Positions 21,984-33,591 of a stretch of DNA of 64,000 nt are shown piece after piece (positions within the stretch are counted from its first letter, which is position 1; each line of letters opens with the position of its first letter). Origin of the DNA: Lepiota brunneoincarnata. Its lineage: Eukaryota > Basidiomycota > Agaricomycetes > Agaricales > Agaricaceae. The DNA lies in the NCBI GenBank assembly GCA_023014365.1, contig JAEBUN010000035.1:186001-250000 (forward strand). Direction: 5' to 3'. Under the pieces are notes generated by a model, which saw nothing but the letters and a program-made list of their open reading frames with translations, had not been told where the DNA came from and searched no databases. Both the position numbers and the translations under genes were made by a program.

Positions 21984-22908
21984 ATGAGACCCCTGACCCC
22001 AACGACACCCCAGAACCAACAGCCGCCCCAGCCGCCTCCCTTAGATACCATACAGCTGGAGTACAATCATATGGACCAGATCACCCTTCTGACGGAGATC
22101 GGCGCGAGGCTGCCACCAGACGGAGCCTTTACGACTAAATTGGAACACACTTCAATTTCAGAATATGACTGACAACTCTGGTACGACTATACCCACCATG
22201 TACGACAGACTAAGGCTCTCACTACTGCGTACAATACGCAACGCGCCTGGGCAGAATCACTTGAGCGACTTCTCCGCTCAAGATCGGGCCTCATGTCCGA
22301 GGTGTTGAAGAACCTACCCAAACGAGATGAGGTACATACCTCGCAGCCCCCCACCGCAACCATCCCCACCACTACCATGACGACCACTGCCGCTATCATC
22401 ACCACCGTCCCCAACAAGGGAAGAAAGCCCACCAGTGTCAGAAATCCCTTCAGACTTCTCACCCCCACCAAGGACACCACCCACACCGTCGCCAGTAACA
22501 ACATCCCGATTCGGAACTCCCCCAATCCCATTCACCCACAAACCAACCCCCGAACCACCGACAGATCAGTCTGCATCCAATGCAGACACACAGGACACTG
22601 GGCCATGGATTGCCCCCAATTTGCCTGCCTCAGGATGCAAGCAATATGCCCTAGGGCACTACTCATACGACTGCATCAAATATAGATGCCCCCATTGCAC
22701 TGTCTTCCAACCGCGCCATAAACGGACCGAATGCCCAAGTCGAAAGACTCGACACGCCCCCTACTCCAGAAATCCTACAACCCATCCCTTGACCATTCCC
22801 ACAACTCACCATCGATACATCGACCTCACCCATGACGATTACTACGAGGAGTGCTACGACAATGTGGCCGAATCAAACATCACAGGAGAACCATGCGGTT
22901 CCTTCTGA
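21984..22908 (+). pseudogene. Gyp-2 ORF3, tandem zinc-knuckle protein
   Basis: Sense-strand frame after the chromodomain, outside the usual gag-pol plan. It begins Pro-rich (ATG 21984), has a helical stretch (QRAWAESLERLLRSRSG), a Ser/Thr/Pro-rich region, then a CCHC knuckle CIQCRHTGHWAMDC (22572-22613), a second cysteine-histidine unit CKQYALGHYSYDC (preceded by a likely lost Cys) and CPHC ... HKRTEC. Next comes YIDLTHDDYYEE, which fits a SUMO-interaction motif, and the end ESNITGEP plus four residues and a stop. One TGA (22170) and one 1-bp shift near 22628 break it. Gyp-3 has a homologue with the same C-terminus. Function is unknown; nucleic-acid binding is likely. Confidence 0.55.
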
Positions 22909-23152
22909 AGCAAACCAAATCACCCCACCAGAAGAAAGGATCGAAAGTCCCCATTTCAGACGCCTTCTATACGACATCTTTTACCCAGGACAACCCCCAT
23001 CCCCAGAAACCGCCACCATACTCGATCTTCACAGAACTCCCACTCCCACCTTCTCCCCCGTCATTCCCCCCAGACCAGACTCCACCGACCCACCACAGAT
23101 CGATTACTATGAACCAACTTACCTAGCCGAGTACCCGGAAGAAGGAAACTAA
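22832..23152 (+). other. Gyp-2 ORF4, acidic frame before 3' LTR
   Basis: Open frame of about 106 codons overlapping the end of ORF3 in another frame and stopping 37 bp before the 3' LTR. Its end is acidic and tyrosine-rich (IDYYEPTYLAEYPEEGN). The entry point shares NQTSQEN with the equivalent Gyp-3 frame. It may be the continuation of ORF3 by splicing or frameshifting rather than a separate gene. Evidence is an open frame and composition only. Confidence 0.3.
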
Positions 23153-23189
23153 CAAGTTGTATGGAAAACAACTCTAGAAATGGACCTAA

Positions 23190-23576
23190 TGTTATCAGAA
23201 GCCACATCAGAAGGACGGTTACTTTTAGCTCACATTCCCATGTCACTATGAAACTATCAGTAGTGTACATCAGAAGGACTATTCTTAGTATACGCCTCAT
23301 GTTTTCTTATCTCTGACTCATAGTTACCCCAGGTCCGAACTATTATAGTAGGAGTACAGCCACACTTAGGAGTATATAAGGATACAGTACAATACCTTGT
23401 ATCCTTATCTTAGTGTTATACAGTTCTTGCCTCCTATATCTCTTTGCCCTTAAACCAGCTGGACTATAGTGCTCCGTCGTCTCCAAGTCATGCCTAGTAG
23501 GACAAGACCAAGTCTGTATAGACATCTTGCCACAAACGCCGTGCTACTCAAGAGCAAACCCCTAACCCGGGTAACA
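23190..23576 (+). repeat. Gyp-2 3' LTR
   Basis: 387 bp, TGTTATCAG ... GGGTAACA, followed by the target duplication GGGAA at 23577-23581. Confidence 0.93.
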
Positions 23577-24002
23577 GGGAATGTATTTCTTTGTCCACAT
23601 GTTGGAACTCTTTGTGGACAAAAGGACACATTTTTGATGTGATGGACCAGCATGAGGAGACTCTTGAGGGATCTCTGGAACCACTGGGCTAGGCAAACGA
23701 GAAGGGACAGGAGACGGTGAGGCCAGAAGCAAGTCTTGAAAAATGAACACCAGCTCCTGTGGAACAGGAGATGGCTCCAGGAGAAGTTCCAGGTCTGGGA
23801 AGGGTGAAATCTCCATGGCACTTGCGGGAGACTCAACTGGAGCACCAGCCAAGTGAGGTGGTGATGGTGTTGGGCACCTAGGTGAAGCCAGCACATGTTG
23901 CCCATCCAGAGAAGAGGACCAGCTAAAGATTTTAAAGAGGTTGGCTTGAGAGACCTCAAGGACCGGAGAATGTGATGATAAGTTAGAACCTCATTAACAA
24001 GT
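23577..24002 (-). pseudogene. Locus X, cysteine-cluster gene, 5' part
   Basis: Minus-strand frame open from the LTR-5 edge (about 23992) to the Gyp-2 insertion. It encodes a Pro/Ser-rich region (CPTPSPPHLAGAPVESPASA, then SPSPVPSRLPSPVVPEIP) and then KCVLLSTKSSNMWTKKYIP, which continues in frame at 15399. No start codon is seen: the 5' end was removed at the LTR-5 boundary. Same unidentified gene as 14700-15404. Composition (Pro-rich tail before a cysteine cluster) suggests a nuclear or DNA-binding protein. Confidence 0.5.
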
Positions 24003-24842
24003 GCTTTGTGGGTCCTAGCACCTTGGCATACTGCTTAACTGAGATTAATTACAATGGATCAAGGGATTGTCCATCTGCTATATATTCTGATCATAATTGA
24101 TCTGGAGGCTTAACATGCTCGCATGGATGCAGAATAATGCAGACAAGCATGGAACACATCTGGCTGGATTACCATTTGTCAATCAGAGAAAAACCCATAA
24201 CCCAGGGCAAGGTAGAAATGCTGCCAAACCTTCCAAAATGTTCTACAGTACCTGTAACAATTAAGCTTATTGGTTTCTATTTCATATTTACTATCTCTCA
24301 TATGTATCTAAACAATATAAATATGGTCGTGCATGTTTGTGGAGAAGCAAGAGGTCTCACCCCTGCTTCCACATGCAAGCCTGCAAGCCATGATCAAGGA
24401 CAGTTTCAAAGGACTATTTAGTGTGCATCATTAAGTGTGATTTCTTTGGTCATCAACCAACCCAGAGACAGAGACAGAGTAACAGAGTCCAGAGTTCAGA
24501 GTTCCAGAGTGCTAGAGACAGAGACAGAGACAGGGAACAGAGTTCAGAGACCAGAGACCAGAGACCAGAGACCCTGCACTTTGAATTGACAGGGATTGTC
24601 TTTTCATTGTTGCACCATACAGCTAAGATAACTTCAAAGGCTGTTCATTAACCTCTAAAAAACACTACTCTCTTGAATTTCGCTGTCAGAATGCACCCCC
24701 AGAACACCCCAAAAGACGAAACTGTTCATTATCTATCTCATTCCACTTGTATTAGCTTAAGCTTATTGAATTCTGCTAAGCTTAGTGAAAACAAGCCCTC
24801 TATCTATACTTAAAAAATCACAAACATTTCTACCTTTTCAGT
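24003..24842 (+). repeat. LTR-5, short form
   Basis: Starts TAACAAGTGC, the same internal point at which the copy inside Gyp-4 starts, and ends CTTTTCA. TATA-like box near 24317, simple repeat at 24465-24570. It joins locus X to the 3' end of a minus-strand Gyp-1 pol. No target duplication. Confidence 0.65.
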
Positions 24843-25871
24843 GCAACCTCTCCAACTTGGACAAGCCCTCCCCCACTTAAGCTTAACACTTGACAGTTCC
24901 TAGGATAGTTTTCCTTTGATAAGTAGATATTTCTGTCCACAATATCAGGTTTTCTTCTATCCTCCCAACTCTTCTGGCTCCCATCTGTCACTAGGCTCAC
25001 CCTCAGTAGTCTCCTCCAGGGTTGTCAGTCCCTCTGGCGACAGATCTATCAATTCTTGTAACTCCGGCAGTAATGGCATATGTTTTCTGGCTAAGTAGGG
25101 AATTACTCTGAACACCGCCACTTTATTCTGCCATACAGAACTGTCCAACTCTGCCAGGATATAAGATCCTCCTTTTGATCTAGATATGACCACCATGGGT
25201 CCTAGATACCTGGGTTTCATCTTCCTGTCTGCTGAGCTCTCTATAGCTGTATTTCTCACTAATACTAAATCTCCCAGGCCAAAGCAATAATCTCTTATCT
25301 TATGTGGTGCTTGTGTTCCATCTCCCAAGCCTTGCTAAGCTTAGTGGCTGAAACACACTGACACATCTCCTCAACATGCCAAACATGTTTTGCCAAAGCC
25401 TGAGCTCAATATCCTATCAACTTGGCTGTGGTTAAGTACTTATTCAGTGCACATACCAAGCTACATCTCCTTCAACTTCTGGCCACCAGAACCTCTGCAT
25501 TATAAGCTTAGTGGTTGTGTATATTCCTCTGTGTCCTAGGAAGTTGTGGCTGGCTTGCAACATATACATACACTGCTCCTTATCCACTACTAGCTGATGT
25601 TGACCACTAGGACTTGTCCTATACAGTCTCCCCTCTTCATCCAAGAAGAAATGCTCCACCATATGTTTAAGCTTATGCAGATCTGGCTCAGCCAAGCCTT
25701 CAGCTGCACTACTGCCCCCTATTTTCAGGTATTCCCTGACTTTGGGTATTCTCTCATCTTGTATTCATGCTGTATCTGTCCTGTGCAATTCATCATACAC
25801 TTCCCCTATCTCAGTCAACTTTTCCTCTTCGAAATCTGGCACTAGCCTGACATCTGTCATTAAGCTTAGTA
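24843..25871 (-). pseudogene. Gyp-1 copy 2, integrase with core deleted
   Basis: Minus strand. The C-terminal domain ([22 protein letters not shown]) spans 25328-24957 and the N-terminal H2C2 part 25695-25444. About 585 bp covering the integrase core, present in copy 1 at 6590-7172, are missing at the junction near 25447. Beyond the pol stop is a purine tract GTGGGGGAGGG (minus strand, near 24870) that could be a polypurine tract. Interrupted at 25871 by the Gyp-4 solo LTR. Confidence 0.7.
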
Positions 25872-26533
25872 TGTTAGAGCCGGTGCGGGTTGGGACCGAG
25901 GCGGGGGGTTGGGGTGGTAACCTTGATATAAGGTAACTGGGGGACAGGGCAAAGTCAGTACGTAGACTTCGGGACCGAGGCAGAGTACGTCGGGCGGGGG
26001 GTTGGACTTGTGGCCTCAGCGTATGTGCTGTGCCCTCCTACTGTCCTAGTCCGTATTTCAGGAAGTTGGGGCCGAGGCGGAGCGAGGCAGAAGAGAGGAG
26101 AGGATAGAGAACAGGGAGCTGGTCCGCTGCTCGATTTGATTATCAGACTGAGGAGTACAAGCCAAGTACCTACAGTATATATACTACTGGCCTTACGAAC
26201 TATGACTCGTACTGATTACATGCGGAGCGAAGCGGAGGCCGATATAGTTACAAACGGATTACAAACAGATTACGAATGGAATGGAAACCGGTACAGGTAT
26301 GGAGACCGATAACGTATCTTGACTACGGATGGGAAATGGAGACTGGAACTAGAGACACCAAGGGTCAGGTGACCACGGCACAGTGTGGAGGTGGTCACGT
26401 GATCGGGGCAGTGGGTTGCGGTCGGAGCAAGTCGGGGCCGAGTCGGAGGGCAGGGGGTTGTTGTGTGGAGCACACGTGGAATCGAGAAGCCGAAGTTTAA
26501 GTGATTAGACTCTGAGTTGGCATGGATATGACA
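25872..26533 (-). repeat. Solo LTR of Gyp-4
   Basis: 662 bp, TGTTAGAGCC ... GATATGACA, complement of the Gyp-4 LTRs, with a perfect 5-bp duplication TAGTA (25867-25871 and 26534-26538). Removing it restores the Gyp-1 sequence seen at 7580-7600. A normal insertion followed by LTR-LTR recombination. Confidence 0.95.
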
Positions 26534-27165
26534 TAGTACCTGTCAATGGATTTCTGGGCAGGCTGGGTCTTCTATAACCCTAAGCTTAGCCTGTTGTTCA
26601 TCCAAGTACTCTTCCTGAGCTTGATCCAGCTCATACTCAAAATCATATACATCACATGCCAGATCCCTGGTTGAAGCCAGAGCAACTGTTGATTTCATCA
26701 CAGAAAGCCTCCAAGGGTAAAGGATCTGTGGCTCCTAGATCTTCTTTAATTAACTTGAACTCTTCTCCCTCATCCTCTGATCCATCGTCAAAGCGATGCA
26801 CTGTCTTATCACCAGGATAGTAGTGTCGCCTGGACAGCCCATCTGGCCCAAATGTCTTCCCTTCCTTGTGTACTAGTGTGAAGTGGAATGACCTAATGAA
26901 GTCCACCCAATGGTTTACAGTAGCATTCAGGAGCTTCCCTGGGTTGTTTAACATCCCAAAGAGAAACTTTGCATCTGTTTCAACCACTAGGTTTCTTGAT
27001 CCCCACAGTAAATATTTCTCTTGTTCCAGCACCATTCTTAAGCCACATAGCTCTTGCTTGGGCTGAGAATACCTCTGCTGTCTCTTGTCCAATAATATTG
27101 ACCCAAACTTCACATAATGTATAAGCTTAACGTCTTCTACATCTCTCTGATATATATAGTATCCC
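26534..27165 (-). pseudogene. Gyp-1 copy 2, RNase H region
   Basis: Minus strand continuation of Gyp-1 copy 2: one frame 27113-26652 with KFGSILLDKRQQRYSQPK, NLVVETDAKFLFGML and FGPDGLSRRHYYPG. It is more open than the same region of copy 1. Cut at 27165 by the Gyp-3 5' LTR; the remainder of pol is not found on the far side of Gyp-3. Confidence 0.7.
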
Positions 27166-27875
27166 TGTTATGAACAGTCCGGACTGAGAGGAACAAGAAC
27201 AACTATTCAACTTTACAAGATGGGTACAGGAAACCACAGACCAGTTGCGAGCACAGGAATATGAAGATGGAGAAGGGGAATATTACAATGCCATGCAGGA
27301 CTTGGCAAGAGAAGCAGGAATGGAGATAACTCTGGAGGATATTCTGGAATACCCCAAGGACAAAGAAGATAGCCATGGATCAACTGATCCAACCTCCAAT
27401 ACAGATGGAAGCACCGAGAGAATGGAGAGCAAGAATGGAAGAGAATCCATGGAGATAGAATTGGGAGAAGAGAATTATGAGTCAGAGGAAAATGATGGAA
27501 CATCGCACAGCAGTGGAATGGAGAACGAGGACACTGACTCATTGTAACATATAAATAACAGTAGGATGCCATCAGCCAGGATGTGCATCATGGTCAAGAC
27601 TGCACAGGACAAGTAGAACAGCCCAATAACCTATAACAAGTATATAGTATCTCATAGGTATATAAGGCCTGTACAAGTAGAGATTAAAGCCTCAAGCTTT
27701 AATCTTGTTAACAGCAGTCATTAACCCTCTCTGCCTTAACTTGGCATGTTCCCTTGTTATCTCATTGAGCACAATCCACTAAGCTCTGCAAGGCCAACCA
27801 TCTCAGACACCTTGTAGAGTGATTGAAGGCCATCTCCAGTTATCCTCGGATACAGAAGGAGCATGGATCATAACA
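27166..27875 (+). repeat. Gyp-3 5' LTR
   Basis: 710 bp. The U3 acidic frame is open at 27188-27547, TATA box at 27659-27666, predicted RNA start near 27694. It carries a ~15-bp segment near 27569-27583 that the 3' LTR lacks. Confidence 0.9.
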
Positions 27876-27877
27876 TT

Positions 27878-27889
27878 AGATTAAAGCTT
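27878..27889 (+). promoter_or_regulatory. Gyp-3 self-priming binding site
   Basis: AGATTAAAGCTT, two bases after the 5' LTR, is a perfect 12-nt complement of AAGCTTTAATCT at 27694-27705, which lies 35 bp after the TATA box. Same Tf1-like layout as in Gyp-2 and Gyp-4. The R region can also fold on itself (AGATTAAAG ... CTTTAATCT). Confidence 0.65.
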
Positions 27890-28091
27890 CCTTTGGACAA
27901 CCTCCATCATACACCCCATGGTATCGGTATGCCTTGTTGCTACCCTTCCACACTGGCAGATGATATGCTTTATTGCTATCTGAGTGCCAACTATATCTGA
28001 CAACACACCTTGTTGCTGTCCAGTGATACACCCCCATAGAGCAGGCCACCATACCCTCTGCACCCTTGGTTAGATGCACCTGAAAGCGTTG

Positions 28092-28205
28092 ATAGGTCAT
28101 CCACACCTTTAAGTGTTGATTGGGATAATGCACCCATAAGCGTTGTATATAGGTCATCCACACCTTCAAGCATTGATTGGGATAATACACCTGCAAGTGT
28201 TGTTT
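28092..28205 (+). repeat. Tandem repeat in Gyp-3 leader
   Basis: Two copies of a 57-bp unit starting ATAGGTCATCCACACC at 28092 and 28149, in the untranslated leader before gag. Confidence 0.7.
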
Positions 28206-28268
28206 ATTCACCTTCACCCCCACTTTCACCTTTGACTTCTTCCCTCTACACCCTGTCTACAAACTGAA

Positions 28269-29738
28269 ATGACCCCCTTGCCTACCGACTACAAAGAATC
28301 TAACAGTTCTGACTGGTCAACAACTGACTCCGAACCCAACTTCACACCCCCTCCACCATGGACTATAAAAAGAAAACAAAACCTATACCCCTCACTTGTT
28401 CACCCGTCTAGTTCCACACCGTACCCTACACAACCTACCAAGAGAGTTCAATGTCGAACAGAAGACCCAGGATACCCAGCACCCCCAGCATCAGTTCTTC
28501 AATCCCTACCCAAACAACCACCACCTGAAAGAACTGCCACCTCTACCCACTCAAAGCTTGGGGAGCCAATTCATAGAATATCTACCCCATCCTCTGGTCC
28601 TCAACCCTCAACAAGTACAAGAACTCATGACAACACTTTGCAACAGGAACCCTCAAGAACATTTTTACCCCCCACATCACCACTTGGATCACCAGTACAC
28701 TCACTGCCTCAATCCAGTTCCCCTGTACAATCCAAATCATCCAAAGTTAGCCCCACTACCAGGTCTATTCACACTTCCAATGAGGAATCCACAACCTCTG
28801 ACACTGACCATATGGCCTCCTCTGCAAAGATTAATACACCCCCAACCTTTAATGGAGAGACTGATTACTACCGCCTCTGGAAGGATGCAGTACAATTATA
28901 CATCGATGCAAAGCCTGGTGCCTTTTCTGATGACAAGACCAAGATACAATTTGCCCTTTCATACATGTCCACTGGCCCCGCTGCAACATGGAGAGGAGCA
29001 TTCTTGGGATCAAACAAGGAACTTGATGGAAGCCAGAACCTTCCAACATGGAAGAAATTCCTGGAAGGACTCAATACATCCTTTGCCCCAAACAATGTCC
29101 CCACAGACGCAATGGACAGAATCCGCCACCTCAAACAGAATGGACAATATATCGATGATTACTTATCCCAGTTCCAGATACTTGCCTAGCAGGCCGACCT
29201 TGGAGATGGAGTGGCAGCGGTCAACTATTTCAAGAACAGGCTGGATCACCCCATTGCAATCAAGACAATTAGCCTCAATCCAGGAAACAAACTCAACAAC
29301 TGGTTCAAACAAGCTTGAACAGCATATCAAATATTACAAACTCAACATAACTATATGCAAACTCAAGGAGCTCCCTTGTTTCCAATGACTTTGTGCCCTT
29401 GCTCATTTAAAGGGAAAAGAAATGCTTTTACATGCTGTGTCCCACTCCCCTATCAAGCGACAGACCCTAATGCAATGGATATTGACCAACTTGCCAAAGT
29501 GGTCTACAACCTCAACTTTGAGGAAGAGCCAGATCTGCTCACCAAGGAAGCTGATAAATATGAGGAAACTGAAGAAGACAGACTCCACCAGTTGGTACAG
29601 GAGCATACCCATGAAACTCTCAATGCAATCCTCACAGATGCCCAAATAAGGGATCTCAAGGAGAAGAGATGCTTCAACTGCTGCAAGACTGGACACTTCG
29701 CCCACGAATGCCCCACCAAGAAGACCATATATTGCTGA
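28269..29738 (+). pseudogene. Gyp-3 gag
   Basis: ATG at 28269, one frame to TGA at 29738 with stops at 29187-29189 (TAG) and near 29316 (TGA). The long N-terminus is Pro/Ser/Thr-rich. The capsid-like domain runs from about INTPPTFNGETDYYRLW (28830) to the second stop. A MDIDQLAK motif and an acidic stretch follow, then the zinc knuckle CFNCCKTGHFAHEC near 29670-29715. A 330-codon frame overlapping its N-terminal half (28396-29388) is a composition shadow. Confidence 0.85.
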
Positions 29739-29950
29739 TCCAAATTACCCTGCAATTTGGATGCCAGAAACCAGTCAAATGCAATATCTAGAAGAAGACA
29801 AACAAGTTATAGGAAGAAGAACTCCCTATACAACATACTAGAAGATGCAACTGATGAAGAAGTTGAGGACATTTATGAACACTTCGCAAACGAATCCAAC
29901 CACCCAGATGCCCCTCTGGTTAAGGATTTTGCCTAAGGAGACTAGCCACC

Positions 29951-32900
29951 ATGTCTAGCCCTCCACAAAGACCCCCTTCCCTTCCTTATCCACAAAATGA
30001 TATTAATGTCGTAAAACTACAGGAATTGTCAGCATGCATAATACATCTACCCTGCCAAATCCAAAAACACAAAGTCACTAAGGAAGGACCCGAAAGCATG
30101 GAACTACTCACCCTACTCAACTCAGGAGCAGCAGGAAATTTCATTGACCCTGGAATGGTCAGACAACACTCATTCAAAACAGTACCCCTCAATCAACCCA
30201 TTGAAGTATGAAATGCCGATGGATCCATTAACGAAAATGGGACAGCCACCCATTATACGACCCTCAACCTAACATTTAACAGAAAGGATATGGAGATAAA
30301 ACCAAAAGTAGTCTCCTTTGTAAGCCCAAGACTCATCCTTGGATTCCCTTGGCTTGCAGAACACAACCCAGACATTGACTGGGACACCAAACAATTATGC
30401 TGGAGAAATGAATGTTGGGACAACACTGTCTTCTGAGAACTCATCCAATCTATGGAACCTGATTGGATCTACAATGACCAACTCAACCACATCTCTACCC
30501 TCAAGCCTACAAGCTTCGAAGAAATCAACTTCAAAGCCTCAGCATCACAATTCCTTGCTGTACAACATGGAGAAAAGAAGAATGACGACCCAAGAAAAGT
30601 TGTACCCACAGAATTCCATGAATACCTCCCAGTATTCAGCAAGAAACAAGCTAAATGATTCCCCTCACAACAACCATGGAATCACAAGATCAAACTCAAA
30701 GAATCATTCAAACCAATTGCCATGAAATCCTATTGACTCTCCCTTAATGAAGAAAAGGAACTTGACACGTTTCTTGAAGAAAATCTTCAGAAAGGATACA
30801 TCCGACTATCTGAATCACCAATGGCCTCACCCTTCTTCTTTGTAGGAAAGAAAGACAGAAAGCTATGCCCCTGTCAAGATTACAGGTACCTCAATGAGCA
30901 TACTATCAAGAATGCATACAACCTCCCCCTCATCTCACATATTCTTGACAAACTCTGAGGATCAAGATATTTTACCAAGCTCAACGTACGAGCAGGATAT
31001 AATAACATCTGTATACACAAAGGAGATGAATGGAAAGGAGCCTTCAGAACATCCTGAGGATTATTCAAACCTATGGTCATGTTTTTCGGAATGTGCAACT
31101 CCCCAGCAACCTTCCAAACCATGATGGACTTGCTATTCTGAAAACTCATCAATAATGGAGGAGTAATCGTTTACATGGCAACATCCTCATTCATGCAAAA
31201 ACAAAACAAGAACTCTGATGTCTTACAAGAGAAGTACTCAAGATACTTAAAGACAATGATCTATACCTCAAGACTGAGAAATGTGAATTCAAATGCCAAT
31301 GACTTGAATATCTAGGAGTTATCATCACTCCAGACTCAGTTTCAATGGACCCAGCAAAACTCAAAGGCATCACTGAATGGCCAACACCAACTACCCCACA
31401 CAATGTATGCAAATTTATAGGATTTTGCAACTTCTACTGGAAGTTTATACATCAATATGCCACATGGGCCAAACCCTTCAATGCCTTAATGTCCAAAACC
31501 AAGAAATTCAAATGGACAGAAGAATGCCAAAACACCTTCGATACCCTCAAAAGAAAATTTCAAAGCAAACCGGTACTAATGGTACCAGACCGAGACAAAC
31601 CCTTTGAAATCGAATGTGATGCATCACTATTTGCATCAGGAGCAGTCCTCCTTCAATGTGATAATAATGGAGTTAAACACCCAGTCCCATACTTCTCAAA
31701 AGGATTCTCACCAGCCAAATGCAACTACCATTGCTCTGAACAAGAACTCTTCGCCATAATCCAAGCACTCAAGGAATAGCACCACCACATAGGGGGATTG
31801 TCTCACAAAACCATTGTATGGTCAGATCACGATAACCTTCGCCACTGGAGAAAACCCAAGGATCTCAGCAGAAGACAAGCTCGATGGATTGCCTACATGC
31901 AATGATTTGACATTGAAATCTGACACATCCCTGGAAAGAAAAATGGACCAGCGGATGCTCTCTCAAGACGACCTGACCATGAACCCAAGATGAAGGACAA
32001 CAAACAGATTGTTGCATTACCCAACAAATTCTTCACCCCAGAACAACTGCAGCACATCCGTATTATCAACAAAACCACCAAGCATGAAATAAAAGAACTG
32101 TGGAAGAAGAAGAAACAGACCAATATCGCCCAAGAAGATGACTCAGGACACCCACATGTTCATGGAAAACTATTTATACCTCAAGATCTACATCTCAGAC
32201 GCCACTTACTGCAAAGAGTACATGACTCACCAACCGCAGGACACCCTGGAATTGCAGAAACCACCAGAAAACTCCAGGAGTACGCCTATTGGCCCAGAAT
32301 GTGATCATTTGTCAAAAACTACGTCTGAGGATGTGGTGCTTGCCAACAATACAAGATCAATCACCACCTCCTGAAGCCACCGCTTCAGCCTATCCCTGGA
32401 CCCCATTCTACCCATCCATTCTCAAATATCTTGATGGATCTTATCACAGACCTACCCCCAGACAGACCCCATGATTCTATACTGGTTGTGGTCGACCAGC
32501 TTATGAAGGGGATAATTCTAGAACCTACTGCAAAAACTGCCAATGCAGACAAGATTGCCAAAATTCTTATCAAACAGCTATTCTCTAGATTTGGCCTTCC
32601 TGAAAAAGTTCTCAGCGATCGCAACCCCAGATTTGCCACCAAATCCATGAAAGAATTCTATAAACAACTTGGAATTGAACAAGCACTCTCTACTGCCTAC
32701 CACCTGCAGACAGACAGACAAACAGAGCAATTCAATCAGGAGATAGAACTATACCTTGGCATCTATTGCTTATCAAACCCAAAAAAATGGGCAAAGGCAC
32801 TTCCACTCCTAGAATATGTTCACAACTCGAAAACACATGCTGAATGCCAACATACCCCATTTGAACTCCTCTATGGATCAACCCTCAAAGGATTTCTGAC

Positions 32901-33591
32901 CTCCAAGGAGCCAACAAACATTCCAGCAATAGGAGAGAAGTTTAAATACCTTGCCAAGATCTGCCAAGAAGCTCAAGCTGCGCATGAACAAGCCAGACTA
33001 AAAATGGCTGCAAGATATAACTGGCCAGATACCAATCTAAAAGTTGGACAAAAGGTTTGGTTAGATAACTGCAACCTCCCAATTCAGTACACCTCAAAGA
33101 AACTGGCCCAATGCTGAGAAGGTCCCTTCACCATAACAAGAAAACTCGGACGTGTTACTTATGAGTTAAAACTACCCATCAAATGGAAGATCCACAACAA
33201 GTTTCATGCAAGCCTCCTAATGCCTGCAGAAGAAAATGACACACATGGGGAATACAACACAGCCCCACCTCCTGACCTTGTCAATGGAGAAGAAGAATAT
33301 GAGGTTGAGTCAATACTGCACCACAGAAGATTCTGGAACACGTATCAATTCCTAGTCAGATGGAAAGGATACCTTCCCACCAAGGACTCCTGGGAACCAG
33401 AAGCAAACCTGGAGAATGCCAAGGAAATCATTGAAGAATATAAAAGGGCCCACAAACTAGACAGCCCCACCAATGACCCAACCACCCAACACTTGAGCAA
33501 CCACTCCAGACCTCCCAGAGCCAGACAACAATGGATGCCTTCTCATCTGGGAAAGAATCATATCCCTGGCAAACCACATCGCAGGAAATAG
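29951..33591 (+). pseudogene. Gyp-3 pol (PR, RT, RNase H, IN, chromodomain)
   Basis: Protease with LLNSGAAGNF near 30115, where the catalytic Asp is replaced by Asn; LILGFPWLAEHNPDIDW near 30335. RT with [17 protein letters not shown] near 30840; the YMDD box is broken by a 1-bp loss near 31176. RNase H with ECDASLFASGAVLLQ near 31615. Integrase with MMDLITDLP near 32431, SDRNPRFATKS near 32618 and the altered YHLQTDRQTEQFNQE near 32700. Chromodomain EYEVESILHHRRF ... FLVRWKGYLPTKDSW at about 33295-33400. Stops occur near 30436, 30656, 30735, 30956, 31057, 31139, 31778 and 33117, among others. Long dead. Confidence 0.85.

Larger units (their letters stand above)
15405..23576 (+). mobile_element. 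Gyp-2, full-length chromodomain Ty3/gypsy element
   Basis: 8,172 bp bounded by 386- and 387-bp LTRs and a 5-bp duplication GGGAA (15400-15404 and 23577-23581). Order: LTR, self-priming site, leader ORF, gag, protease, RT, RNase H, integrase with GPY/F-like region and chromodomain, ORF3, ORF4, LTR. The LTRs differ at about nine positions plus one indel, mostly transitions. Every long frame carries one or more stops or 1-bp indels, so it is not autonomous now. CpG is still common here, unlike in copy 3. It interrupts the cysteine-cluster gene of locus X. Confidence 0.93.

Noticed and set aside
28396..29388. 330-codon plus-strand open frame overlapping Gyp-3 gag
   Set aside because: It lies in another frame over the Pro/Ser/Thr-rich gag N-terminus; composition keeps it open. 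The gag frame has the capsid-like region and zinc knuckle.
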